The notes under the pieces were generated by a model. It saw only the letters and a list, made by a program, of their open reading frames with translations, was not told the origin of the DNA and searched no databases. A DNA stretch of 56,028 nt from Sphingobacteriales bacterium TSM_CSM (lineage in GTDB: Bacteria > Bacteroidota > Bacteroidia > Chitinophagales > UBA2359): contig MTCR01000080.1 in NCBI GenBank assembly GCA_002212725.1, positions 1-56,028 of the forward strand, read 5' to 3'. Of this stretch, positions 43,309 through 52,350 are shown piece after piece; positions within the stretch are counted from its first letter, which is position 1; the number at the start of each line of letters is the position of its first letter. The position numbers and the translations under genes were made by a program.

Positions 43309-46179
43309 ATGCAACAACATCGGGTTACTTTCACAAAGCGGCTTTTCCTTTTTGTTTTATGGGCGTTAAGCGTTTGTTTTCCTTCTTTTTTGCAGGCACA
43401 GGTGAGCCTAACGCCGCAAAACCCATTTACCGATACCGATACCGTTACCATTACCTACAACCCCAAAGAGGGGAATGCCGCCCTGGCAAACGAAACCGGC
43501 CCGATATACATTCATACCGGTGTTGTAACCGAACGCAGCAGCCACCCCATGGAATGGCTGCATGTGCAAGGTGAGTGGGGTAAGGCCAACCCACTTTGGG
43601 AAATGAAGAAAAACAAAGAAGGACTGTATGAGTTCAAGTGCGTTATTCGCCCCTTTTATAAAGTACCGGCGGGCGAGCAGATTTTAAAACTGATGATGGT
43701 TTTTAGAAATGCTGATGGCACGCTGGTGGGTAAAACAGCCGAAAATACCGATTTTGTAATTACCATAAGCCAGTATGAACCACCCTATATTGTAATGCCC
43801 GAAGGTGTTGCCGCTCAATACCTGGGAAATTACAAAAGCCACACCGTGCGCGAGGCACAAATAACCATACAAACCGATAACCGCGCATTGCAAATTTACC
43901 CCTATTCCAACCACATCATCAGGTTTGCACTGTCTGATGAAAACGGCAAATTTGCAGCCAACCCCTCGCATACGGTGGTAATGAAACCCGCAAGCGTAAA
44001 GGTGCAACTAAAGGAAGAAACGGGTAAACTGCTTATTTATATTGATGACCTGACCCTTACGGTAAACAAAACCCCTCTGACGGTTTCTATTGACCGCAGC
44101 GGCGAAAACCTGCTCAGCGGCGAAAAGGGGATTTTCTGGAAAAACGAAGCGAAAGGGGTAAGTTTTGGCATTGACCAAACAACCCCTTTTTATGGTGGCG
44201 GCTCAAGAGCCATAGACCTTAACCGCAGAGGCACTTACCTTAAACTCTACAACAATGCATGGTATGGATACACCAAAGGCGCCGACCACCTGAACGTTAC
44301 AGCACCTTTTCTGATTTCGGGTAAATTGTGGGGACTTTATTTTGATAATGTGGACAAAGCCTATTTCGATATTGGGAAAACCCGTTCTGATGTGTTGGAA
44401 TACGGCACCAAAAACGGCGATTTGGTGTATTATTTCCTCTGGGGAAAATCTTACGACGATTTGATGGAAAACTATGCCAAACTTACGGGCACCCAGCCCT
44501 TACCGCCACGCTGGGCTTTGGGCTACATACAATCGAGGTTTGGCTACCGCACCGAAGCCGAAACCCGCGAAGTGGTGGGTAAAATGATTGCCGCCGGTTT
44601 TCCGCTTGATGCCGTTGTGTTAGACCTTTACTGGTTTGGCGATGCCAATCAAATGGGCAGTATTGACTGGGACCGCAAACAGTTTCCGGAGCCGGAAAAA
44701 ATGATGAGCGATTTTGCCGCACAAGGGGTAAAAACCATATTAATTACCGAGCCTTTTTTTACCGAACAAAGCAAAACTTTTAAAGACGCCGTACAAAAAC
44801 AACTCTTTGCTACCGATAGCCTTGGGAAGCCCTTTATTATTAAAGATTTTTGGGCAGGCTCTGCCGGACTGCTCGATATTTTTAAGCCCGAAGCACAAAA
44901 CTGGTTTTGGGATTTGTATATGGCTCGTATTAAAGAAGGTGTTGCCGGTTGGTGGTGCGATTTGGGTGAGCCCGAAAGACACCCTGCCGAAATTTTACAT
45001 GCTACCGGTAGCGCAGAGCGCGTACACAATATTTACTCGCTTTATTGGGCAAAAATGTTATATGAAAACTACCGCCGGTATTACCCGCAACAGCGTATTT
45101 TTACCCTTATGCGGTCGGGGTTTTCGGGTATGCAGCGGTATGGCGCGGTTACCTGGTCGGGCGATATTCAGCGCAGTTACAAGGGGTTAAGTATTCAGCC
45201 CTCCATAATGCTTGGAATGGGTTTGAACGGCTTTGCCTACATGCACTCCGATTTAGGCGGATTTACAGACGGCCCCCAAAACGAAGAACTGTATGTGCGC
45301 TGGCTGCAATATGGCATGTTTAACCCCATTGTGCGCCCGCACGGATTTCAGGTGCCCCCCGAACCGGTTTTTTACAGCAACAAGGCACAGGATATTTTGC
45401 GCCGTTATACCCGTTTGCGTTACCAACTGCTGCCCTACAACTATACTTTGGCATGGGAAAACAGCACAAAAGGCACGCCGCTTGCCAAACCCTTGTTTTA
45501 CTACGCCCCCAACGATACCATAGTGCAAAACGTTTCCGATGCGTATTATTGGGGTAAATCTATGCTTATTGTGCCCATAACCCAAGCCGGCCAAACGCAG
45601 CGCCAATTTTACCTCCCTGCAGGGCAATGGTTTAATTTCCACACCGGGCAGCCATTAACCGGCGGCGAGTGGAAAACCGTACCCGTAACCCTGGAAGACA
45701 TACCTGTTTTTGTTAAGGCCGGCAGTTTTATACCCATGGCGCCGCCTATGCAAAACACCGATAAGTACCGCCTCGATACGTTATCGGTGCATTATTATCA
45801 ACATGTTTCGGAACCCGACAATTTTTATTCGCTATATTGGGACAATGGTAAAACACCCGATGCACAAGCTAAAAACCAGTTTGAATTGCTGCATTTTAAA
45901 GGGTTGGTTAGTTCAAAGCAAATAAAAATCATACTCGACAAAACAGGGGGCAGTTTTGACGAGATGCCGGCACAAAGGCAAGTAGAACTGGTTATTCATA
46001 ACCTGCCCAAAATACCCCGCAAATGGAGTTTGAAACAAAAAGGCGCAAAGTTGCCCCTGCTTCAGCAAACAACTTATAAAGCGGCAGCAAAAGGTGCATT
46101 TTACAATAAAGATACCCAAACGCTGCACCTCAAATTTAACTGGACAGGCAACAGAACCGAGTTACAATTGAAGTTGTAA
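43309..46179 (+). CDS. Secreted glycoside hydrolase family 31 (alpha-glucosidase or transglucosidase)
   Basis: 956 residues from ATG 43309, giving signal peptide MQQHRVTFTKRLFLFVLWAL to about FLQAQ. The N-terminal roughly 115 residues form a beta-sandwich of the type found on Bacteroidota amylases (GPIYIHTGVVTE, EWLHVQGEWG). Then a galactose-mutarotase-like GH31 N-domain and the catalytic TIM barrel: nucleophile Asp551 in WWCDLGEPE, acid/base Asp619 in TWSGDIQ, and MHSDLGGF. A C-terminal beta domain of the DUF5110 type follows. It likely cleaves or transfers alpha-glucosyl residues outside the cytoplasm; the DLGEPE form of the nucleophile motif also occurs in transglucosidases. It ends 13 bp from the converging DUF4835 gene. 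Confidence 0.94.
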   Translation: MQQHRVTFTKRLFLFVLWALSVCFPSFLQAQVSLTPQNPFTDTDTVTITYNPKEGNAALANETGPIYIHTGVVTERSSHPMEWLHVQGEWGKANPLWEMKKNKEGLYEFKCVIRPFYKVPAGEQILKLMMVFRNADGTLVGKTAENTDFVITISQYEPPYIVMPEGVAAQYLGNYKSHTVREAQITIQTDNRALQIYPYSNHIIRFALSDENGKFAANPSHTVVMKPASVKVQLKEETGKLLIYIDDLTLTVNKTPLTVSIDRSGENLLSGEKGIFWKNEAKGVSFGIDQTTPFYGGGSRAIDLNRRGTYLKLYNNAWYGYTKGADHLNVTAPFLISGKLWGLYFDNVDKAYFDIGKTRSDVLEYGTKNGDLVYYFLWGKSYDDLMENYAKLTGTQPLPPRWALGYIQSRFGYRTEAETREVVGKMIAAGFPLDAVVLDLYWFGDANQMGSIDWDRKQFPEPEKMMSDFAAQGVKTILITEPFFTEQSKTFKDAVQKQLFATDSLGKPFIIKDFWAGSAGLLDIFKPEAQNWFWDLYMARIKEGVAGWWCDLGEPERHPAEILHATGSAERVHNIYSLYWAKMLYENYRRYYPQQRIFTLMRSGFSGMQRYGAVTWSGDIQRSYKGLSIQPSIMLGMGLNGFAYMHSDLGGFTDGPQNEELYVRWLQYGMFNPIVRPHGFQVPPEPVFYSNKAQDILRRYTRLRYQLLPYNYTLAWENSTKGTPLAKPLFYYAPNDTIVQNVSDAYYWGKSMLIVPITQAGQTQRQFYLPAGQWFNFHTGQPLTGGEWKTVPVTLEDIPVFVKAGSFIPMAPPMQNTDKYRLDTLSVHYYQHVSEPDNFYSLYWDNGKTPDAQAKNQFELLHFKGLVSSKQIKIILDKTGGSFDEMPAQRQVELVIHNLPKIPRKWSLKQKGAKLPLLQQTTYKAAAKGAFYNKDTQTLHLKFNWTGNRTELQLKL

Positions 46180-46192
46180 GAAAACAAAACAA

Positions 46193-47188
46193 TTAGTTTT
46201 TGTCGTCGGGCATTTGCAGTTCCATGCCTTTAGGGCGCATGTCCATGGCAGGGGGCATATTGCCGCTTTTGCTTGCGCCCGAGGTGGCATTTATTCGGTT
46301 ATATTGCGACATATTGGCGCCGTCAATTCTCGACATGACGTTGAGCACCTTAATTTTATCGGGTGGTAACACGCTGTTATCGGCAAAAATGTTAATAATT
46401 TCGGTGCTTTTGGTAGCCACAAAAACATCTACCGCCATAGAGTTGGTGTTGTTGTTGTGAGTATTGCCCACCATTTCAATGGCGCTGACAATATTACCTC
46501 TTGCTGTATTGGGGTCGGCATACATATTGTCTAAACCCTGCCGATGGTAGCGGTAATAGGCATCGCGCAGCGGTTTGTGTTTGGGGTCGAGCAGGTTTTG
46601 CACCAGCCAGTATCGGTTGCGGGTTCCGTCAAAAGATTGCCAGCCTTTTGATTTTGATGCCTGTGCGGTATTTAACACATTTTGTGCCTTCATGAAATAG
46701 GGTGTGCCGCCGTTGAGTGAAAAACTGTCATTGTCGTACCCAATAATAATGTAGGCATAGTAAGCCATGAGGGAGGTAATTTCAGACATGTAGGCGTTAT
46801 CGTTATATATAAGCGGCTGGTATTCTGCATATTCAAATTCAACCTGCTTATCCTGATGATTGAGCAAAATGCTCTCGTACCCCGAACTGAAAACCGGCCT
46901 GGAAAATTGTATGGTAAGGGATCCTTTAAATTTGGTGGCCGATACTTCTTCGGTAATGGTAAGCAGAAAACTACAGTTAATGCGCTCGTTGGCGGCATAA
47001 ACATCATCTGTCCACTTCCTGCCGTTCAAAAATTCTTTCAGTTCATTGCCAAGGGTTTGAAACACTTTGGCATCGGTCATTCTCAGTTGCGGGGTTTGCA
47101 CATTTACCTGTGCGTTTAGCTCTTGTGCCTGTGTTGTAAGGAAACCCCAAAGTAAGAGCGCGGTTATAAACAACAATTTAATTTTCAT
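46193..47188 (-). CDS. DUF4835 family protein
   Basis: 331 residues with a signal peptide (LLFITALLLWGFLTTQAQ). The family core is clear: ELNAQVNVQTPQL at the mature start, ELKEFLNGRKWT, then INCSFLLTI and QFSRPVFSSGYES. DUF4835 proteins are exported and restricted to Bacteroidota; the function is not known, but the gene position downstream of bamD, Rpb6-like omega and coaBC is conserved in many genomes, as here. A full promoter (47262-47289) shows it can be expressed alone. Confidence 0.94.
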   Translation of the reverse strand: MKIKLLFITALLLWGFLTTQAQELNAQVNVQTPQLRMTDAKVFQTLGNELKEFLNGRKWTDDVYAANERINCSFLLTITEEVSATKFKGSLTIQFSRPVFSSGYESILLNHQDKQVEFEYAEYQPLIYNDNAYMSEITSLMAYYAYIIIGYDNDSFSLNGGTPYFMKAQNVLNTAQASKSKGWQSFDGTRNRYWLVQNLLDPKHKPLRDAYYRYHRQGLDNMYADPNTARGNIVSAIEMVGNTHNNNTNSMAVDVFVATKSTEIINIFADNSVLPPDKIKVLNVMSRIDGANMSQYNRINATSGASKSGNMPPAMDMRPKGMELQMPDDKN

Positions 47189-47261
47189 TTTCGGTGGGTT
47201 TTTGCTTATTGTAAACCAATATTACAATAAAACGGTTTTAGTGCATAGAATAAGTTGTACT

Positions 47262-47289
47262 CAAAGATATAAATTTTTGCTGAAAGCAA
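47262..47289 (-). promoter_or_regulatory. Promoter of the DUF4835 gene
   Basis: Minus strand: TTG (47289 to 47287), 17-nt spacer, TATCTTTG (47269 to 47262). It lies in the gap after coaBC. Confidence 0.6.
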
Positions 47290-47305
47290 GGGTGTTGTAA
47301 AAAAA

Positions 47306-48535
47306 TTACCGGTTTAGGAGCATTTTTTCAACTTTTTTCAATATGTCTTCGGCTACTTCGGTTTTATTTTTAAGCGGAAAATTTTCGGCATAACCAAGTT
47401 TATCAAGAATGGTAATTTTGTTGGTTGCGTGCTGAAACCCGGCGCCGGCATCACGCATGGAATTCAGCACAATAAAATCGAGGTTTTTTGTGAGCAGTTT
47501 GTTCCGGGCATTTTCCAGTTCATTATCGGTTTCAAGGGCAAACCCCACTAATATTTGCCGGGGTTGTTTCAGGCTGCCCAAATGCGCCAAAATATCGCGG
47601 GTTTTATGCAGATGCAGGGTAAGAGTAGCCCCTGTTTTTTTTATTTTGGTATCCAACGGGTTTTCGGGTGTGTAGTCGCTTACCGCGGCTGCCAATATAG
47701 CCACATCAGACGTTTCAAACAGTTGTACGGTAGCTTCAAACATTTCGAGGGCAGTTTGCACCGGTATAACCTTTAAGTTGTGGTGTTGCGGCAGTTCTTC
47801 CGAAACCGGCCCCAAAACCAGCCAAACGCGGGCGCCTTTTTGCAAAGCAGCGGTTGCAAGTGCCAACCCCATTTTACCCGACGACCGGTTGCCAATATAG
47901 CGCACAGGGTCTATGGGTTCGTAGGTGGGTCCGGCCGTTATCAGTATGTTTTTACCAAGCAGCTCCGAAGGAACGGCACTCTTAGTGTCCCAGAAATCTG
48001 CCAGACATTGCAGAATATCTTCGGGTTCTGCCATACGGCCTTTACCCCATAAACCACTGGCCAATTCGCCATCGCCTACGGGTATAAGTATATTGCCTGC
48101 CTGCTGGGTAAGCAATGCCAGATTGCGTTGCGTGGCGGGATGTTGCCACATATCTAAATCCATGGCCGGAGCAAGAAAAACAGGACACCCGGCCGACAGG
48201 TAAGTGGCTGTAAGCAGGTTATCGCACAAACCATTGGCCATTTTTGCCAGGGTATTGGCAGTGGCAGGTGCAATTAGCATTGCATCGGCCCATAACCCCA
48301 GTTCTACATGGTTGTTCCAAAGTTGTCCGGTTTCGTTGTAAAAAGAGGTAAAAGTTTCGTGTTTCGATAAGGTAGAGAATGTTAGCGGGGTTACAAAGCC
48401 CGTGGCACTTTGTGTCATAATTACCCGAACTTCGGCGCCGTTTTTTACCAGCAGCCTGGTGAGCAGGGCAGCTTTGTAGGCGGCTATGCTGCCGCATACA
48501 CCCAGCAATATTTTTTTCCCTTGCAGTACAGACAT
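47306..48535 (-). CDS. coaBC: Bifunctional phosphopantothenoylcysteine decarboxylase / phosphopantothenate-cysteine ligase
   Basis: 409 residues. Two steps of coenzyme A synthesis: the C-terminal CoaB half joins cysteine to phosphopantothenate using CTP, and the N-terminal CoaC half (about 1-185, FMN-binding) decarboxylates the product. Seen: GVCGSIAAYKAALLTR at 12-27, the substrate flap Cys in LSAGCPVFLAPAMDLDMW, then ITAGPTYEPIDPVRYIGNRS at the CoaB start and a KIKK motif. Normal family length. Part of the bamD cluster; a hairpin at 48621-48660 separates it from the omega gene. Confidence 0.96.
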   Translation of the reverse strand: MSVLQGKKILLGVCGSIAAYKAALLTRLLVKNGAEVRVIMTQSATGFVTPLTFSTLSKHETFTSFYNETGQLWNNHVELGLWADAMLIAPATANTLAKMANGLCDNLLTATYLSAGCPVFLAPAMDLDMWQHPATQRNLALLTQQAGNILIPVGDGELASGLWGKGRMAEPEDILQCLADFWDTKSAVPSELLGKNILITAGPTYEPIDPVRYIGNRSSGKMGLALATAALQKGARVWLVLGPVSEELPQHHNLKVIPVQTALEMFEATVQLFETSDVAILAAAVSDYTPENPLDTKIKKTGATLTLHLHKTRDILAHLGSLKQPRQILVGFALETDNELENARNKLLTKNLDFIVLNSMRDAGAGFQHATNKITILDKLGYAENFPLKNKTEVAEDILKKVEKMLLNR

Positions 48536-48620
48536 TATCCTGCGCGTAATTTTTTAGTGCATTTATTAGGTTAATGGGTTGCCTTTTGCGGCTTGCTTAA
48601 TTGCTGCTGCACAACAATGA

Positions 48621-48660
48621 AAAAAGGCAACATTTCTTTTTGCCGAAACATTGCCTTTTT
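48621..48660 (-). terminator. Hairpin between Rpb6-like omega gene and coaBC
   Basis: AAAAAGGCAA (48621-48630) and TTGCCTTTTT (48651-48660) form a perfect 10-bp stem with a 20-nt loop. On the minus strand it ends in TTTTT, so it may terminate part of the bamD-omega transcripts before coaBC. Confidence 0.55.
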
Positions 48661-48709
48661 AAGCACAACAGGTTGCCTTACGGCATGGCCTTGCAACAGC
48701 CACCAGGGT

Positions 48710-49075
48710 TTATGCTTCCTGTTTGTCTGCTTCTTTTTCCTTGTCTTTATCCTCGGTTTTGCGAAAGTAAATTTTGTCTTCGTTAAATTCTTCAAATGCC
48801 AGCAGGGTAGGGTGGGGCATTCTTTCGTAAAACCTCGAAATTTCAATTTGCTCTTTGTTCTCATGCACTTCTTCCAGCGAATCGGTACTGGATGCAAACT
48901 CATCAATTTTTGTATGAAGTTCTTCTTTGAGCTTAACGGCTATTTGGTTGGCGCGTTTGGCAATAATGTTAATTGCGCTGTACACGTTTCCGGTGCGTGC
49001 CGCAATATCCGACATGTTGCGTGCCTCAATATGAGGGCTTACACTATACTGCTTTTTTTTCTTATTGTTTGCCAT
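48710..49075 (-). CDS. rpoZ: DNA-directed RNA polymerase omega subunit, Rpb6-like
   Basis: 121 residues. The EARNMSDIAARTGNVYSAINIIAKRANQIAVKLKEEL block is the omega/Rpb6 core in the form typical of Bacteroidota, longer than proteobacterial omega and with an acidic C-terminal tail (EDKDKEKEADKQEA). It assists assembly of RNA polymerase and is a docking site of ppGpp in some bacteria. The gene overlaps the end of bamD by 14 bp, so the two are surely co-transcribed. Confidence 0.92.
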   Translation of the reverse strand: MANNKKKKQYSVSPHIEARNMSDIAARTGNVYSAINIIAKRANQIAVKLKEELHTKIDEFASSTDSLEEVHENKEQIEISRFYERMPHPTLLAFEEFNEDKIYFRKTEDKDKEKEADKQEA

Positions 49076-49895
49076 TTGCTTTTATTTTTGCTAAGTTATT
49101 GGTACAGGTTGTATAAATGCGTTCTGCTTCGCGGTTGTATTTGCTGTTGGGAAATTGGTCAATGAGTTCAATATAGGCATCGGCTGCAAATTGGTAGCGC
49201 TCTTGTTTTTTTTCCTCAATGCTGTTTAGCGCCAGCAAATAGTACGATTTTACCACTTTAAACATTACCTCTTCCTTGCGCCGGGTATCGGGAAAATCTA
49301 CCAAAATGCTGCGGTAAGCAGTAGCTGCAGCTTTGTAGGTTTTTATTTTAAAGTACAGTTCGGCGTTTGAAAAGGCTTTGTTTTCTAATTTTAATCGCAG
49401 GTTATCTATCAGTTCGTTGCAGCGCTCTGTTTTGCTGCTGTTTGGGTACGAGTTTAAAAACAACTGAAACGCTTCTATGGCTTTTTCGCTGTTGCTTTGC
49501 TCCAGCGAGGGTTGCGGCGACATTTTGTAATAGCTGTAGCCTATCATAAACTGCGCATCTTCGGCATAAATACTGCGCGGAAATGCATCTATAAAAGACT
49601 TAAAATAGTGCGATGCCGACAGGTAATCTTCCAGCCCGTAATGGCAATAGGCATAAAAATAATACAGTTTTTCGGCCTCTTTTGTTCCTTTATATACGCC
49701 CATCAACTCTTCAAAGAGTGGAAGCGCTTTGTCGTACTGGCCGGTGTTGTAATATTCCTTTACCTTTTCGTACTTAAAGTCATAGTTGCTGCTTTTCAGA
49801 ATTTTTTGATAGGTATCGCACCCGTTTAATACCAAAAGCAAACAACTCAGCAAAAATGCCGAAAAAATGCCACCCGGCAACCGTTTTACACTCAT
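49062..49895 (-). CDS. bamD: Outer-membrane assembly lipoprotein BamD
   Basis: 277 residues from ATG 49895 (MSVKRLPGG). Lipoprotein signal with lipobox VLNGC. Tandem TPR-like helices (KVKEYYNTGQYDKALPLFEE, YFYAYCHYGLEDYLSASHYF, then AFQLFLNSYPNS and AADAYIELIDQFPNS) as in YfiO/BamD of the BAM complex, which inserts beta-barrel proteins in the outer membrane. A start 11 codons earlier would include the promoter's -7 element and is rejected. First gene of the bamD-omega-coaBC-DUF4835 cluster. Confidence 0.93.
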   Translation of the reverse strand: MSVKRLPGGIFSAFLLSCLLLVLNGCDTYQKILKSSNYDFKYEKVKEYYNTGQYDKALPLFEELMGVYKGTKEAEKLYYFYAYCHYGLEDYLSASHYFKSFIDAFPRSIYAEDAQFMIGYSYYKMSPQPSLEQSNSEKAIEAFQLFLNSYPNSSKTERCNELIDNLRLKLENKAFSNAELYFKIKTYKAAATAYRSILVDFPDTRRKEEVMFKVVKSYYLLALNSIEEKKQERYQFAADAYIELIDQFPNSKYNREAERIYTTCTNNLAKIKANGKQ

Positions 49896-49901
49896 AGCCC
49901 G

Positions 49902-49932
49902 CAAAGGTACTGCATTAATTGAAAACATACAA
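49902..49932 (-). promoter_or_regulatory. Promoter of the bamD cluster, near-leaderless
   Basis: Minus strand: TTG (49932 to 49930), 20-nt spacer, TACCTTTG (49909 to 49902). The -7 element ends 6 nt before the bamD ATG, so the transcript probably has almost no leader. Confidence 0.7.
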
Positions 49933-49994
49933 ATTGCCTTGGCATAAAAACTGAATTATTGGGTTTTAAATTGCATGACTGCCAAAAAAACAGC

Positions 49995-51017
49995 CTATGA
50001 GGTGGTAGTGGATTTCAATTTCAGTTCCCACTGCCAGGCGGTGCGCATCATATCTTCAAGCGTGTAGCGGGGGTGCCAGCCCAAAAGGTTGGCTGCTTTT
50101 TGGTTATTGGCGTAAATGGCCACCACATCGCCGGCGCGTCTTGGGCCAATAACGTAGTTGAGTGCCAGGCCGCTAACCCCTTCAAAGGCTGCAATAGCTT
50201 CCAGCACGGTAGTGCCGTTGCCGCTGCCAAGGTTAAAAACCTCGCAATTGGCCTTGTTTTTTTGAGCAAGCAGGTATTGCAACGCTTTTGTATGTGCGTT
50301 TGCAATGTCCATTACATGTATATAGTCGCGTATGCAACTGCCGTCGCGGGTGGGGTAATCGTTGCCATACACAGTTAGCCGGGGGCGTTTTCCAATGGCG
50401 GTTTGGGTAATAATGGGCACCAGGTTTTCGGGGTTTTCCTGCAATTCCCCTATCAGGGCCGAGGGGTGTGCGCCAACGGGGTTAAAATAGCGCAGCAATA
50501 TAAAATTGTTCTTGCTTGTACGGGCTACATCGGCAATTATTTCTTCGCCTATTTGCTTGGTATTGCCATAGGGCGATTCGGCTTTTTGCAGCGGTGTTTC
50601 TTCGGTAACAGGTAATTGGGGGGCATTGCCATATACAGAGCAAGAGGAAGAAAACACAAAGTTAGGCACATTAAACGCTTGCACACATTGCAGCAGGTTT
50701 ACCAGCGATGCCAGGTTATTGTGATAATACAACAACGGGTTGTTAACCGATTCGGGTACCGATTTGTAGGCAGCAAAATGAATAATACCTGAAATTTGCG
50801 GATGTTGGGAAAAAACCCGGTGTGTTTCTTCCAAATTGCAAAGGTTAACCCGGTAATGCGGTACGCTGCGCCCGCCAATTGTTTCGGCACCCCGAAGCAA
50901 GCCGGTACCCGAGCGGGAATTGTCGTCAATACAAATAACCTCAAAACCGTTTTCAAGCAAATCAACAATGGTATGCGCACCAATGTATCCGCAACCGCCT
51001 GTAACAAGTATTTTCAT
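49995..51017 (-). CDS. galE: UDP-glucose 4-epimerase
   Basis: 340 residues, extended SDR. NAD motif TGGCGYIGAHT at 6-16, SSSCSVYG with catalytic Ser, YGNTK with catalytic Tyr/Lys, then RYFNPVGAHPS and DGSCIRDYIHVMDIANAH, diagnostic of GalE. It interconverts UDP-glucose and UDP-galactose for glycan synthesis. Normal length. It lies 32 bp downstream of another nucleotide-sugar SDR gene on the same strand, and the two are probably one operon serving polysaccharide synthesis. Confidence 0.95.
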   Translation of the reverse strand: MKILVTGGCGYIGAHTIVDLLENGFEVICIDDNSRSGTGLLRGAETIGGRSVPHYRVNLCNLEETHRVFSQHPQISGIIHFAAYKSVPESVNNPLLYYHNNLASLVNLLQCVQAFNVPNFVFSSSCSVYGNAPQLPVTEETPLQKAESPYGNTKQIGEEIIADVARTSKNNFILLRYFNPVGAHPSALIGELQENPENLVPIITQTAIGKRPRLTVYGNDYPTRDGSCIRDYIHVMDIANAHTKALQYLLAQKNKANCEVFNLGSGNGTTVLEAIAAFEGVSGLALNYVIGPRRAGDVVAIYANNQKAANLLGWHPRYTLEDMMRTAWQWELKLKSTTTS

Positions 51018-51049
51018 GAACTTAAAGAAGAAGGAAATAAAAAAAAATT

Positions 51050-52024
51050 TTATTGCAAATGTTTCATGCCTGTAAACGCGGCAGGGTGCAGTTTATGAAA
51101 AACCGATGATTCTATGATTTTTGCCAAACCCTCTTTGAGCGAGGTATGCGGCCGGTTCAGCAACTGCCGCATTCTTGCAAGGTTAGGTTGCCGGCGGCTC
51201 ATATCGCCTTCTTTTAAAGGGGGCAGGTGCAATATTTCGGAGCGCGAACCGCAGGCTTCAATAATTTGCTGCGCCAGTTCAAGAATGGTAGTTTCCACAT
51301 CGTTGCCAATATTTACCACTTCGTTTACAAATTGGTGGTGGTAAAAGGCTTCCAGAACGGCATCCAGGTTGTCTTCAATGTAGCAGAAAGTGCGGCTTTG
51401 CAGCCCGTCGCCGTAGATGGTAACAGGTTGGTGGTGCATGGCAGCCATTAAAAACTTTGAAATAACAAAATCGGTGCTTTGCTTGGGTCCGTAGGTGTTG
51501 AAAAAACGCAAAATAGTATAATCAAGCCCGTACTCGCGCTGATAGGAGGTGCAAAAAGCCTCGCCCACATTTTTAACCACCGCATAGGGTAATCTCGAAT
51601 TAAGCGGAGTTATTATTTCATCTTGCGGAAAACGAACCGACTCGCCATACACCTCCGATGAGGAAGCGTAAAAAACCCGCTTTACACCGGTGTTTTTTGA
51701 TAAATGCAATATGTTTTTTATTCCCTGTATGTCTTCCAGTACTTGTGTGGGGTTATTCAGGGTGCGTTGCACGCCCACCACTGCTGCATAGTGAAACACA
51801 TAATCAAAGCTATGCGAAAACATTACTGCCGAAATATCGGGGTAGTCATTGGCATTGCATTTTATAAATTGCCAGTTTTTATACTTTGTATCGGGCAGTT
51901 TATGCAAAGAGCCGGTAAGCAGGTTGTCAATCAACACTACATAGTTTTCGGGATTTTGCACCAGACTGTCGGCCAGCGAACTGCCAATAAAACCGGCGCC
52001 GCCGGTTATCAGTATTTTTCTCAT
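51050..52024 (-). CDS. NAD-dependent epimerase/dehydratase, UDP-glucuronate decarboxylase-like
   Basis: 324 residues from ATG 52024 (MRKILITGGAGFIGSSL). NAD motif GGAGFIG, catalytic ASSSEVYG and YAVVK, then LRFFNTYGPKQ, GDGLQSRTFCYIEDN and EVVNIGND. The pattern is nearest to UDP-glucuronate decarboxylases and related nucleotide-sugar epimerases; exact substrate open. Start upstream at 52063 rejected because a TATCTTTG -7 element (52068 to 52061) sits there. First gene of a likely pair with galE. Confidence 0.9.
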   Translation of the reverse strand: MRKILITGGAGFIGSSLADSLVQNPENYVVLIDNLLTGSLHKLPDTKYKNWQFIKCNANDYPDISAVMFSHSFDYVFHYAAVVGVQRTLNNPTQVLEDIQGIKNILHLSKNTGVKRVFYASSSEVYGESVRFPQDEIITPLNSRLPYAVVKNVGEAFCTSYQREYGLDYTILRFFNTYGPKQSTDFVISKFLMAAMHHQPVTIYGDGLQSRTFCYIEDNLDAVLEAFYHHQFVNEVVNIGNDVETTILELAQQIIEACGSRSEILHLPPLKEGDMSRRQPNLARMRQLLNRPHTSLKEGLAKIIESSVFHKLHPAAFTGMKHLQ

Positions 52025-52060
52025 AATGCTGTACAGGGTTAGTAAATTGCCATTGAAGTG

Positions 52061-52068
52061 CAAAGATA
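52061..52068 (-). promoter_or_regulatory. -7 element for the epimerase-galE pair
   Basis: The minus strand reads TATCTTTG, about 37 nt before ATG 52024. No -33 TTG at a suitable distance. Confidence 0.45.
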
Positions 52069-52350
52069 GTAATTGACCGTTTCTTTTACCTTTTTTTTAT
52101 GCCGTTTGCCAAAGGAAAACTGTTTTTTGTAATATTCATACAGCATGGGCATTGTACCGCGGGGTTTGGGTTTTTAGTGCCGGCCGGTAGTGCAGTACGG
52201 GTAACTAATTGGGCAGAAATGCCGGCAGGGCTGTTTTAGTTGAAAAAAGCATCTGATAAATGAAGACAGCCTGTCTGTTTTTCGGTTAATTTTACCCCCC
52301 AATTCTGCCTTGCACTACAAGGGCAGCCTTTCGTATTTGCCGATAAAAAT
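52069..52350. other. Divergent intergenic region
   Basis: Just under 300 bp between the epimerase and the gamma-glutamyltranspeptidase-like gene. No gene supported. No plus-strand promoter match to TTG-N-TAnnTTTG was recognised; a T-rich stretch lies at 52081-52099. Confidence 0.4.
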
